DNA of 10,015 nt from an uncultured Bacteroidia bacterium (GCA_902773305.1 CACYEB010000126.1:1-10015); one strand, 5' to 3'; counted from the first letter of the stretch, positions 1 to 8,300 are shown. Made by a program: numbers and translations. Notes: generated from the letters alone by a model not told the origin.

Positions 1-1
1 G

Positions 2-55
2 AGCCACTGCGGCAAGGGTTTGCCCGGCCAGGACAAACTCAACCCTCTCGGACAA
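2..55 (-). CDS. possible 5' end of a further minus-strand gene, cut by the window edge
   Basis: Reading leftward, a TTG at 53-55 opens a frame that stays open to the window edge and encodes 18 residues, LSERVEFVLAGQTLAAVA, the first being Met if TTG initiates. It begins 14 bases after the stop codon of the glycosyltransferase gene, matching the short gaps elsewhere in this operon, so it could be the fourth gene. No ATG exists on the minus strand in this interval and no clear ribosome binding site is visible. The frame is also open upstream into the glycosyltransferase gene, so a start inside it (for example GTG at 110-112) cannot be excluded. The fragment is too short to identify. If no gene starts here, this is simply the 3' flank of the operon. 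Confidence 0.25.
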   Translation of the reverse strand, partial: MSERVEFVLAGQTLAAVA

Positions 56-69
56 AAGGATTCCGACGC

Positions 70-1482
70 TTATCGTGCGCTGTTTTCCGCTATGCGTGCC
101 TGCAGTTCCCACGTGCGAATCCTGTCTTTATATGTGTTGTAACGGTTTGCTGTCTCCACGTCCAGCGAAGCATCGCTGTTGCCCTCCCAGCGGCGGCAGA
201 AATACATTACGTCATATATCCTGCCAATGCGGTAGTGGCGGCTGATACGCAGTGCCACCGCATAGTCTTCACCATATTTGGTGGTCGGGAAGGTCATTTC
301 GCGCACCAGCGGCGTGTAAAAGCCGCGCGGAGCACCCAGGCCGTTGATACGCAAGGCGTTGTTGCGGCCGTTGTCGGGCGTCCATTCGCGATGCTCTATA
401 GGAGCCATATCTGCCGGTTTAAGGGTGATGTCGGTGATTTGGTATGATCCTATCACCATTGCGCAGTTCTGCGCATAGAAGGCTTCCACAAACTTTTGTA
501 CGGTATCGGGGCCGCTGTAAACATCGTCCGAGTCAAGTTGCAGCGCGAACCTGCCGCATTTAGGATGATGCAACGCCGCATTCCAGTTGCCGCCGATGGC
601 GTGGTAGGTCTTGTCCTGGGCGATGTAGACCAGTCTGTCCGGATTCTCCGCCGCCAGGCGGGCGATGATTTCCGCAGCACCGTCGGTGGAATTGTCATCC
701 ACCACAATCACGTTGTATTTGAAGGACGTCTTCTGATTAAGCGCACTGTGAACGGCGTCGGCGATGGTTCGGGCGCGGTTGCGGCAAGGTATCACCACGG
801 ACGCTTCGAATTCGAACTTTTCCGAATCCAGGTCTATCTCCCTGAAAGAGGATGGTGCCAGATAGCCGCCGATGGCCTTGAGGTGTTCTGTGCAGGCAGC
901 CTCCATCTCTATCTGCACCTCGCGGTTTCGGGGGTTGACATAGTCGAAGAGTTTTTCGCCGAACTTGCGGCTGTCCAGTTCGATGTCGTAATAAAGATAC
1001 TCGTTGATATGGACGACGGAACCCATACGTGACACACGCAGCCTGAGGTCATACATACCTGCATACTTATAATCCGAATCCATTTCAGCCACCGCCTGCC
1101 TGAGGGCATCTGTACGGAACAGCAGCACGCTGCCAAAGTCAAAGTCATCCCGCAGGGAGCCGCTCTGATAATCAATCACGGGAGCCTCCGAAATCTCTCC
1201 GGCTGCATTTACGGTAAAATGGTCGGCATAGAGCATTACGGCGCCTGTATCTCCTGCAATCTGGAACATCCGGTGCAGCGCATAATGCACAAAGCGCAAA
1301 CGCGTGGGCTTCAGGTAAATCAAGGCATATGCCCCGGTGGAAGCGGCCGCCATCCGGCGCACTGCCTCCGTGCTGCGGACATCGGCGGTATGGCAGACAC
1401 CGTCCACCAGCGGATTCCCACCCAGATGTTCTGCCGTAGAAGCATCGTCGGTGGCAATGAAACAGGTTATTCTATCGTTCAT
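70..1482 (-). CDS. tandem-domain family 2 glycosyltransferase (470 aa)
   Basis: This is a predicted cytoplasmic sugar transferase using a nucleotide-activated donor; donor and acceptor cannot be read from the sequence. The C-terminal half (about 225-470) is a canonical GT-A/GT2 domain: VVIPCRNRARTIADAVHSAL at 229-248, VVDDNSTDG at 260-268 with the UDP-sugar-type acidic pair, the metal-binding LDSDD at 316-320, GEDYAVALRIS at 404-414 carrying the likely catalytic acidic pair, and the terminal RRWEGNSDA at 430-438. The N-terminal half (about 1-210) looks like a second, degenerate GT-A domain: it has LYADHF at 84-89 where a DXD would be and FDFGSVLLFRTDAL at 114-127, but no recognisable nucleotide-binding start. 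No signal peptide or membrane segment is visible. The ATG at 1480-1482 lies 21 bases after the upstream lipoprotein gene, with no strong Shine-Dalgarno, as is usual in Bacteroidota. It is the last complete gene of the minus-strand operon. The fold is confident; the pathway is unknown. Confidence 0.9.
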   Translation of the reverse strand: MNDRITCFIATDDASTAEHLGGNPLVDGVCHTADVRSTEAVRRMAAASTGAYALIYLKPTRLRFVHYALHRMFQIAGDTGAVMLYADHFTVNAAGEISEAPVIDYQSGSLRDDFDFGSVLLFRTDALRQAVAEMDSDYKYAGMYDLRLRVSRMGSVVHINEYLYYDIELDSRKFGEKLFDYVNPRNREVQIEMEAACTEHLKAIGGYLAPSSFREIDLDSEKFEFEASVVIPCRNRARTIADAVHSALNQKTSFKYNVIVVDDNSTDGAAEIIARLAAENPDRLVYIAQDKTYHAIGGNWNAALHHPKCGRFALQLDSDDVYSGPDTVQKFVEAFYAQNCAMVIGSYQITDITLKPADMAPIEHREWTPDNGRNNALRINGLGAPRGFYTPLVREMTFPTTKYGEDYAVALRISRHYRIGRIYDVMYFCRRWEGNSDASLDVETANRYNTYKDRIRTWELQARIAENSAR

Positions 1483-1503
1483 CGTATTGAAATAGCATCT
1501 TGG

Positions 1504-3288
1504 TTAAAGGCCGAAAATCATAGGGCTGAATCTGGTATTCCAACTCGCCCTCCCGCCGGAAGTGGCGTAGGAATAAGACACGAACTGGGGGTCTCTGAGA
1601 CGGATGTGTCCCATACCGTCACCGCTGACACCCATATTGCCCAGGCCGGGCAGCAGGTCGCCGGTCATATCCCCCTGATATGTAAAGTTCCTGCCGTCGG
1701 GAGACGACCACACCGCAATGGCGCTTGCAGGGATATAGCGGTTATATGTATGGAATGCGTAGAACAGGCCGTAGTCTTCTATGTACTTGATGTCACAACT
1801 GTCCGCATCCTTGAAAAGGACCTTGTCTATCACGGTACCCTGTTCGGTCAGATGTGCGGGCCAGTCATCACAAAAGGGCGCGGTCGCAAGACGCGTGGTG
1901 GGAAGCCAGGCATCGATGCTGTCTATCCAGGTGTAGTAGAAATAAATCACATTGTCCTTGACAACTATGCAAGGTTCCCCCGCCCCCCACGCCTTTGTAC
2001 TGCCGTCAAACGCGATTACCTTGGCGGGCTCACCGCCCCATCCGCTCCCGTTCCATTTGTACCACGGCCCCTCGGGAGTACGGCTGCGGGCCACATAACA
2101 ATGGTTGAAGTAACCGCCGTACGCGCTCGGTGCGCTGGTATATCCGATATAATACCATCCGCCAAAAAAGGCAGCCCCTGGGTCGCACACCGAGAAATGG
2201 TCTTCGCTGCCTTCGGTGGGGAACAAGACGTCCCTCTCTTTGCTCCAGGTTGCGCCGCCGTCGGTGCTGTGGAAATAAGCGAACCGGTCCACAAAGTTGC
2301 TGCTGTTGTATGCCGAACCGCGCAGCTTGGCCTGGAAATTATAGTCCGGCACCGGTTCTCCGTCGAAATACGACCTTGAATCGGTAAGGGCTATGGTACC
2401 TGCGCCCGAATACTTGTACACGCCGACCTCTTCGGTGGCACCGGTAGCTGTCCACATATACTCACCGGGTTCCATCCAGGAATGACCTTCGTCCTTATAG
2501 ATGCTGTAACGGTTGCCGTCGGGGTAAAGCGACGTGGTTTTGTTGATGGAAAAGGTGTTGAGAGGCGCCGATGCCAGGGTGGCTTCGTAAGAGCCCGCCC
2601 ACCTGTACAACTTGAGGTCCACGGCATCGGAGGTGGTGCCTGAGCCATAGAAATTCACCATCACCCGCATAAAGCGGTGCTGGGTATTGAAATACTGGGC
2701 TATCGTATGACCGTGAGCACTCACTTTGGTGCGTGTGCCAGTCTCCTGATAAGTAATGTCACTGTTTGAATTGATATACCTTTCGCCCTCCTTCGACGTC
2801 CACATATCCATCGAGCCGTCGCCGTTACTGATAATGCTGGGGCCGTAGCGGTAGTTGTATTCACCGGTGCTGATAAAACAGTCAGTACCGCTTTCGGCAT
2901 ACGGAACCGTGGGTTCGGGAATCATGATATCCAGACGCAAAGGCACCTCCACCCTGCGGCCCAGGCCGTCGCCCACGAGCATCGTCACGCCGGAGGCGTT
3001 TATCGGATCCGGGGCAGTTACCACTATGGTGCCGGAAGTGGCATCAGCAGGGGAAACCTCCGCACTCCAGCCCTCCCCGCAGAGGGCAGAAAGCACAACC
3101 CCTCCGGAGGCTCCGGTAACGGTATACGATACCTCAACGCTCTCTCCCGCCGCAATCGCAACATCATCACCGACCACCGTCATCGAAAGCGGGTCCGGAT
3201 CAACAGGGGCGGGGGCGGTACAGCCACACAGTGACGGAAACACTGCGGCAACAATTGCCAAAACGAAAAATGACAATGTCCTTTTCAC
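1504..3288 (-). CDS. lipoprotein with Ig-like module and propeller-type glycoside-hydrolase-like domain (594 aa)
   Basis: This is a predicted exported lipoprotein that probably binds or cleaves a glycan. Residues 1-22 form a signal peptide (MKR start, hydrophobic core 5-17) ending in the lipobox LCGC, with Cys23 as the acylated residue. Residues 33-122 are an Ig-like module also present in the upstream gene's product. From about 128 to the end is a beta-propeller resembling sialidase/GH43-like lipoproteins: YRYGPSII at 146-153 with an acidic cluster to 161, an Asp-box-like STDGGATW at 341-348, WGAGEPCIVV at 434-443, and the closing segment HIRLRDPQFVSYSY at 561-574. Residues about 185-325 look like a beta-sandwich inserted in the propeller, possibly carbohydrate-binding. 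Catalytic residues cannot be assigned safely. The start is GTG at 3286-3288: no ATG gives the signal peptide, and AAGG lies a few bases upstream. It follows the preceding gene by 14 bases. Exact CAZy family and substrate are unknown. Confidence 0.85.
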   Translation of the reverse strand: MKRTLSFFVLAIVAAVFPSLCGCTAPAPVDPDPLSMTVVGDDVAIAAGESVEVSYTVTGASGGVVLSALCGEGWSAEVSPADATSGTIVVTAPDPINASGVTMLVGDGLGRRVEVPLRLDIMIPEPTVPYAESGTDCFISTGEYNYRYGPSIISNGDGSMDMWTSKEGERYINSNSDITYQETGTRTKVSAHGHTIAQYFNTQHRFMRVMVNFYGSGTTSDAVDLKLYRWAGSYEATLASAPLNTFSINKTTSLYPDGNRYSIYKDEGHSWMEPGEYMWTATGATEEVGVYKYSGAGTIALTDSRSYFDGEPVPDYNFQAKLRGSAYNSSNFVDRFAYFHSTDGGATWSKERDVLFPTEGSEDHFSVCDPGAAFFGGWYYIGYTSAPSAYGGYFNHCYVARSRTPEGPWYKWNGSGWGGEPAKVIAFDGSTKAWGAGEPCIVVKDNVIYFYYTWIDSIDAWLPTTRLATAPFCDDWPAHLTEQGTVIDKVLFKDADSCDIKYIEDYGLFYAFHTYNRYIPASAIAVWSSPDGRNFTYQGDMTGDLLPGLGNMGVSGDGMGHIRLRDPQFVSYSYATSGGRASWNTRFSPMIFGL

Positions 3289-3302
3289 GTCCTTGCTCTC
3301 TT

Positions 3303-5348
3303 TTACAAGCCGGTCAGTGTCCGGCGGACAATGTTGTAGTATATGTATGGGTCATCTACTGTCGATGCGTTCTTATGACAGTCCCGGGTGCTCAGCCGCG
3401 TATCGGCCATTCCCCAGAAAATGGCATCACAGGTATCGTCGTAAGAGCCCAGGACGGCATATTCCTTAGCCTCGAGGGCCCAGTTGACGCGTCTCTGCCA
3501 TTCGTCGGCATCCACCCGGTACCAATCCTGGGGCGGTACGCCTCCGTTCGGGCAGGCAAAGCGCGCCTTGCCGTCACTGCTTTGGGAATAATTGCGGTAT
3601 CCCCAACCGTCCGTTGTCCTTGGCGTTATCGCGCTGTTGATCTGGCAGGTACCTATATGGAACCTGTCCAGATACTCCCTCTGGGCAGCAGTGGCGCCGC
3701 GCATCTGAGCCTCGAAGTTTGTACCCGGAAGGAAACAAACCAGCATGGGACGGTCGTCGCCATAGCCATAGTGATAGTACACATCTTCCTGTGCCCAGTT
3801 TTCCCATATCCTGCGGGCTATCCGGCTGTTCCAGTAATCGAGTCCCCCGCAGGTCTGCGTATTGCCTATCAGGAAGAAAAACTTCATCTCCTTCTCTTCA
3901 CACACCTGTACGATATTGTCTATCATAGGCTTGAACTGATACCAGAATTCGCCGCCGTCGCCATTGTGGGTTGCCGATTCTCCGGCTGCATCCCACTGGC
4001 TGCCGTTTGTAAAATCTACTCCTATCACACTTATGCCGGCACTCTTGATTTGAGAAAAGATGCTTCTTACCTGCGTTATGTCCGAATAGTTATGGCTGGC
4101 AACCCACTTGCCGCCTACCAGGAAAGACGTGCCGGAATTATATGCACGGCAACAGGGCATGATATGGCAGACGGGTATCGGTCCCTCCCCTGCCGGCCTC
4201 GCCTTGGCCTGCTCCACCACAAACGACGTGGTGTAGTTGCCCGAGGCCAGAGTCACCGTGGCTCCCCTGGACCGGGTACGGGATGTATTCTCGTCCACTG
4301 TAAGTTCGAGATATTCGGTACGGACCGCTTTTGTATCTCCGATATGGATCCAACCTGCATTGCAACTGACGGTGTATTCCGTATTGGTGATGACGCCGGC
4401 GGAAACCTTACCCCCGGAGGCGGTCACGTGGATGACAGTATTCAATGGAACCAGTACAGGTGTGGCAGGCGGTTCGGGTTCCCCGCCGCCCGAAGTATCG
4501 ATAACGAAGCGCATCCGCACAGCTACCGAACGACCGGCAGCATCGGATACGACAAGGATCACGGATTGCTGCGTAATGGGATCGGGTGCCGCAACGGCGA
4601 TACGTCCCTTGGAGTTGTCGGCTGGTATGATACGGGCATCCCACCCGTCGCTGCACAGCACCTCCAGACTTATATCCGAACCGGACGGGTCCACCCCGGC
4701 CACCGAGTAATATACGCTCACCGCTTCTCCTGCCCTGATTGTAACGTCGTCGCCCTCCAGCGTGACGTTCAACGCCCCCTGCTTGCGGATGACGACGGTA
4801 GCTCCACCCGCAAAGGTAAAGAAGACGCCGGCGGCATCTTCCGTGACCTTCTCTATCAACCGGCAGGAATCCCTCTCAAATGTATTCCACAGGGTTCCGC
4901 CATCCACAGAATACTCTATACGGCCACCGGCAACCCTGAACTGGGGAACAGTACTTACGGCATCCACTGCCAGCCCGTTGCCCTCTGCGTCGGTTAGCAA
5001 ATCACCGGAGAGGGTCCAGAAATATTTCCCGGGGGATTCGGCCACGGACACGGCCGAAGAATGATTGTGGAGAACCATCTCGGATCCGTCTTCAAAAACC
5101 AACCTGTAACCCTCCACGGAGCCTGACTCTGAAATTGTGGCAAAAGAAGTGACCGTCCTTCCCGACTGACCGGCGATTATCATCTCCCTAAGGGAAGCCA
5201 CATCGTTCTGCAGTAAGGTACATTCAGATGCCAGACGCTCCGCCTGCTCATCCTCAGGATCGTTATGCCCTGGGTTGACAGTGCAGGACACCACCAGCAA
5301 AACGATGGCGACAATGCCGGCAGACAGGTATGGCAGAACCCTCTTCAT
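3303..5348 (-). CDS. DUF4988/Ig-like/BACON lipoprotein with C-terminal TIM-barrel-like putative glycosidase domain (681 aa)
   Basis: This is a predicted surface or periplasmic lipoprotein and the first gene of the minus-strand operon. The signal peptide is residues 1-21 (hydrophobic 8-20), with lipobox VVSC and lipidated Cys22. Domains in order: a short coiled coil then a DUF4988-like region (about 32-190, with YFWTLSGDLLTDAEGN at 109-124 and EYSVDGGTLW at 145-154); an Ig-like module (191-284) shared with the next gene; a Gly/Pro linker (286-297); a BACON domain (about 300-381, TNTEYTVSCNAGWIHI at 321-336 and a closing VVEQ), a Bacteroidota module linked to glycan or mucin attachment; and a C-terminal domain (about 388-681). 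The last has alternating hydrophobic strands and helices like a TIM barrel, with VIGVDFTNG at 441-449 and KFFFLIG at 489-495, reminiscent of GH71/GH99-like proteins, but family and catalytic residues are not established. It contains ten cysteines. The chosen ATG (5346-5348) lies just 3' of a predicted transcription start; an in-frame TTG at 5358-5360 would add four residues. Confidence 0.85.
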   Translation of the reverse strand: MKRVLPYLSAGIVAIVLLVVSCTVNPGHNDPEDEQAERLASECTLLQNDVASLREMIIAGQSGRTVTSFATISESGSVEGYRLVFEDGSEMVLHNHSSAVSVAESPGKYFWTLSGDLLTDAEGNGLAVDAVSTVPQFRVAGGRIEYSVDGGTLWNTFERDSCRLIEKVTEDAAGVFFTFAGGATVVIRKQGALNVTLEGDDVTIRAGEAVSVYYSVAGVDPSGSDISLEVLCSDGWDARIIPADNSKGRIAVAAPDPITQQSVILVVSDAAGRSVAVRMRFVIDTSGGGEPEPPATPVLVPLNTVIHVTASGGKVSAGVITNTEYTVSCNAGWIHIGDTKAVRTEYLELTVDENTSRTRSRGATVTLASGNYTTSFVVEQAKARPAGEGPIPVCHIMPCCRAYNSGTSFLVGGKWVASHNYSDITQVRSIFSQIKSAGISVIGVDFTNGSQWDAAGESATHNGDGGEFWYQFKPMIDNIVQVCEEKEMKFFFLIGNTQTCGGLDYWNSRIARRIWENWAQEDVYYHYGYGDDRPMLVCFLPGTNFEAQMRGATAAQREYLDRFHIGTCQINSAITPRTTDGWGYRNYSQSSDGKARFACPNGGVPPQDWYRVDADEWQRRVNWALEAKEYAVLGSYDDTCDAIFWGMADTRLSTRDCHKNASTVDDPYIYYNIVRRTLTGL

Positions 5349-5364
5349 TGTCTTTTGCAAAATA

Positions 5365-5396
5365 CAAAGTTAAAACTTTTTATACATTTGCAGCAA
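5365..5396 (-). promoter_or_regulatory. predicted Bacteroidota promoter for the lipoprotein/glycosyltransferase operon
   Basis: On the minus strand TAACTTTG (5372 down to 5365) matches the Bacteroidota -7 consensus TAnnTTTG exactly. ATTG upstream, with its TTG at 5396-5394, can serve as the -33 element with a 21-base gap, close to the known spacing. Transcription would be expected to begin near 5357-5361, giving a leader of roughly 10 bases before the ATG at 5348. The -33 element overlaps the start codon of metH on the other strand. This is a motif match, not a mapped start. Confidence 0.6.
5383..5390 (+). promoter_or_regulatory. predicted -7 promoter element for metH-metF
   Basis: TACATTTG is an exact match to the Bacteroidota -7 consensus TAnnTTTG and ends only five bases before the metH ATG. 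The nearest TTTG upstream (5354-5357) leaves a 25-base gap, longer than the usual spacing, so the -33 element is weak or absent. A start a few bases beyond 5390 would put the first transcribed base at or next to the ATG at 5396, making metH leaderless or nearly so. No Shine-Dalgarno sequence is present. Confidence 0.5.
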
Positions 5397-8300
5397 TGAA
5401 CGACGATTTGCACAGAGCCCTTGCAGAGAGAATTCTGGTGCTGGACGGAGCGCTGGGGACAATGGTTCAAGCGTTGAATCTGGACGAAGGCGCCTACCGC
5501 GGTCGCGAATTCATCCGTTGGAAGTGCCCTCTCAAGGGGTGCGTGGATTTGCTTTGCCTCACGGCGCCTCGTGCTGTGGCGGGCATTCACCGTGCATATC
5601 TGCAGTCGGGAGCCGATATCATTACAACCAACTCCTTCAGTGCCAACGCTGTTTCTCTAAGCGAATACGGGCTTCAGGATTACGCCTACCGCATTGCCCG
5701 CGCCGCAGCCGGAATAGCCCGGCAAGAGGCCGATGCGTTTGCCTCAGACGGACGGCCGAGGTTCGTGGCGGGAAGTATGGGCCCCACCTCCAAAACCGCC
5801 TCAATAGCCTCCAAGGTTGGCGACAGTGCAGCCCGCGAGGTGACTTTCGCCGAGCTCGAAAGCGCCTACTACGATCAAGCCAGGGGCCTGATGGACGGCG
5901 GAGCGGATTTGATTCTGATTGAGACTGTTTTCGATACCCTGAACGCCAAAGCCGCCATTTTTGCCATTGACAGACTGGCTCGGGAAGCCGGGCGAAGTAT
6001 AGATGTGATGATATCCGTGACGGTGTCGCAAAAGGCTGGCAGGACCCTGTCGGGACAGTCCCTGGAGGCCTTTTGGGCGTCTGTGCGGCACGCCCGTCCG
6101 GTAAGCGTGGGCATCAACTGCTCTTTCGGGGCACAGCAGATGCTGCCCCATCTGGAACGGCTGGCGGCAGTGGCAGACACGTATATAAGCGTTCACCCCA
6201 ACGCCGGCCTGCCAAACATCTCGGGAGGATACGACGAGACCCCGGAACGTTTTGCCGCGGAGATGAAACCGTTCATGGAGCGGGGCCTTGTAAATATCGT
6301 GGGAGGGTGCTGCGGCACAACTCCCGATTTCATATCCGCCCTGGTTCCTTTGGCGGCCTCGTATTCGCCACGCCCTCTCCCACAGCACGATTCCACCACC
6401 ACGGTGAGCGGGTTGGAAGAACTCCGGATTGTACCCGAGGCCAATTTCATCAATATCGGCGAGAGGACAAACGTAGCCGGCAGTGCAAAATTCGCCCGCA
6501 TGATCCGCGAAGGGAAATTCGAAGAGGCGCTGGCCGTGGCCCGTTCCCAGGTGGCAGCAGGTGCGCAGATCATTGATATATGTATGGACGACGGGATGAT
6601 AGAAGGGCCCGTCGCAATGCGTACGTTTCTGAATATGATTGCCGGCGAGGTGGACATCGCCAAGGTGCCGGTAATGATAGATTCATCTTCTTTCGATACA
6701 ATCATTGCCGGCCTGGAGTGTTGCCAGGGCAAGGCTATCGTGAATTCCATTTCTCTCAAGGAGGGGCCCGGAGAATTTTTGAAGAAGGCCTCGCTGGTAC
6801 GCAGTTTCGGAGCCGCAGTGGTTGTAATGCTCTTCGACGAACAGGGGCAGGCCACCTCGCTGGAGCGCAAGGTAGCCATTGCCGAACGCTCCTACAAATT
6901 GCTGACAGACAGCGGATTTCCTGCAGAGGACATAATTTTCGACCCCAATGTTCTAGCCGTGGCTACAGGCATCGCAGAGCACGACGTTTATGCACTTGCC
7001 TTCATAGAGGCGGTACGCTGGATCAAGGCAAACCTTCCCTTCGCCAAAGTTTCAGGCGGCATCAGCAACCTCTCGTTCGCTTTCAGGGGAAACAACGAAG
7101 TGCGTGAGGCTATGCACTCTGTCTTTCTGTATCACGCTCGGGCCGCAGGGATGGATATGGGCATTGTGAACCCCCAAATGCTCAAAATATATGACGATAT
7201 AGAACCGGGGTTGCTGGAAATAACCGAAGATGTGATTTTATGCCGGCGCAGCGATGCCTCCCAGAGACTGGCCGACTATGCCTTGAATCTTAAATCCAGG
7301 GCGGACGGCAGCGCACAGGGAGAGAAGGCGGTTATCGGACGGGAGACTGACAAAACCGCTGACGAAGAATGGCGCCGTCTGAGTGCCGGCGAGCGGATCA
7401 GTTACGCTATGCTGCACGGCATCGGCGATCACATAGAAGATGATGTCCTTGAAGCGCTCGCTCGCGAAGGCTCCCCTATGGCGGTTATCAACCGGATGAT
7501 GATGCCGGTCATGGAGCGCGTAGGGACTCTTTTCGGTGAAGGGAAAATGTTCCTGCCCCAGGTAGTCAAAACCGCTGCCGTGATGAAACGCGGCGTATCC
7601 GCCCTTGAACCCCATATTGCCGCCGGCAAAGGGGACCGTTTTGGTCAAAATGCTGATACACAACACAATTCCCGTCAACCGAAAGTCATAATCGCTACCG
7701 TAAAGGGGGACATCCACGACATCGGCAAGAACATTGTTTCAGTGGTACTGGCAGTGGGCGGCTGCGATATTGTGGACCTGGGAGTGATGGTTGAACCTCA
7801 GGCTATCGTACAGGCGGTGAAGGAAAACTCCGCCGATTATGTGTGCCTGAGCGGGCTGATCACCCCTTCTTTGGAACAGATGATTGTGGTGCTAAGGCAT
7901 TTGCGACACGCCGGCATCACCATACCGGTGATTGTGGGAGGGGCAACCACAAGTCCGATGCACACTGCCGTCAAGATGGCTCCGGAGTACGAAGGGCTAG
8001 TGATCCACTCTACAGATGCCAGTCGCAACATACAGATAATAAACCAATTGCAGAGCCCTCTCGCCCGTGTTTTCGCCTCCGGCATCCTCGCTGAGCAAAA
8101 GCGGCTGCGGCAGTTGTACATATCTGCCCAGGACAGCCGTCCGCTGGAAAGCTACCGTCAGCGGCTCAATAAAGCCCTCGAGGACCGTGGCACCCACACC
8201 TCTGATTATCAGCCCATTATTCAAACTCGCTTGCGCCAAATTGCGCAAGCGAAAGGTAGTAAAGTACTGAAAGACAAGGCAATTTCTGCCACAGGAAAAA

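Noticed and set aside
2..142. Plus-strand frame at the left edge ending in TAA at 140-142, as the 3' end of a gene entering the window
   Set aside because: It overlaps the conserved C terminus of the glycosyltransferase for more than 70 bases and its 46 residues have no recognisable feature.
1219..2379. 386-codon plus-strand open frame across the glycosyltransferase and propeller lipoprotein genes
   Set aside because: It spans two well-supported minus-strand genes and their junction, with no protein-like domain pattern.
3231..4997. 588-codon plus-strand open frame opposite the DUF4988/BACON lipoprotein gene
   Set aside because: It lies entirely antisense to a gene with clear domains and a signal peptide, has no recognisable motif, and long antisense frames are expected from GC-rich codon use.
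5349..5360. TTG start at 5358-5360 for the first lipoprotein
   Set aside because: It lies at or just upstream of the predicted transcription start, and the ATG at 5346-5348 gives a standard MKR signal peptide.
5330..5395. 22-residue N-terminal extension of MetH
   Set aside because: It would begin inside the divergent lipoprotein gene and run through both predicted promoters; MNDDLHRALAERILVLDGAL matches where MetH proteins normally start.
5349..5395. SAM or cobalamin riboswitch ahead of metH
   Set aside because: There are only 47 bases between the divergent genes and the -7 element ends five bases before the ATG, so no leader RNA of riboswitch size fits.
8227..8252. Hairpin in metH as an intrinsic terminator
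   Set aside because: It sits in the middle of an intact reading frame and is not followed by a T-run on either strand.
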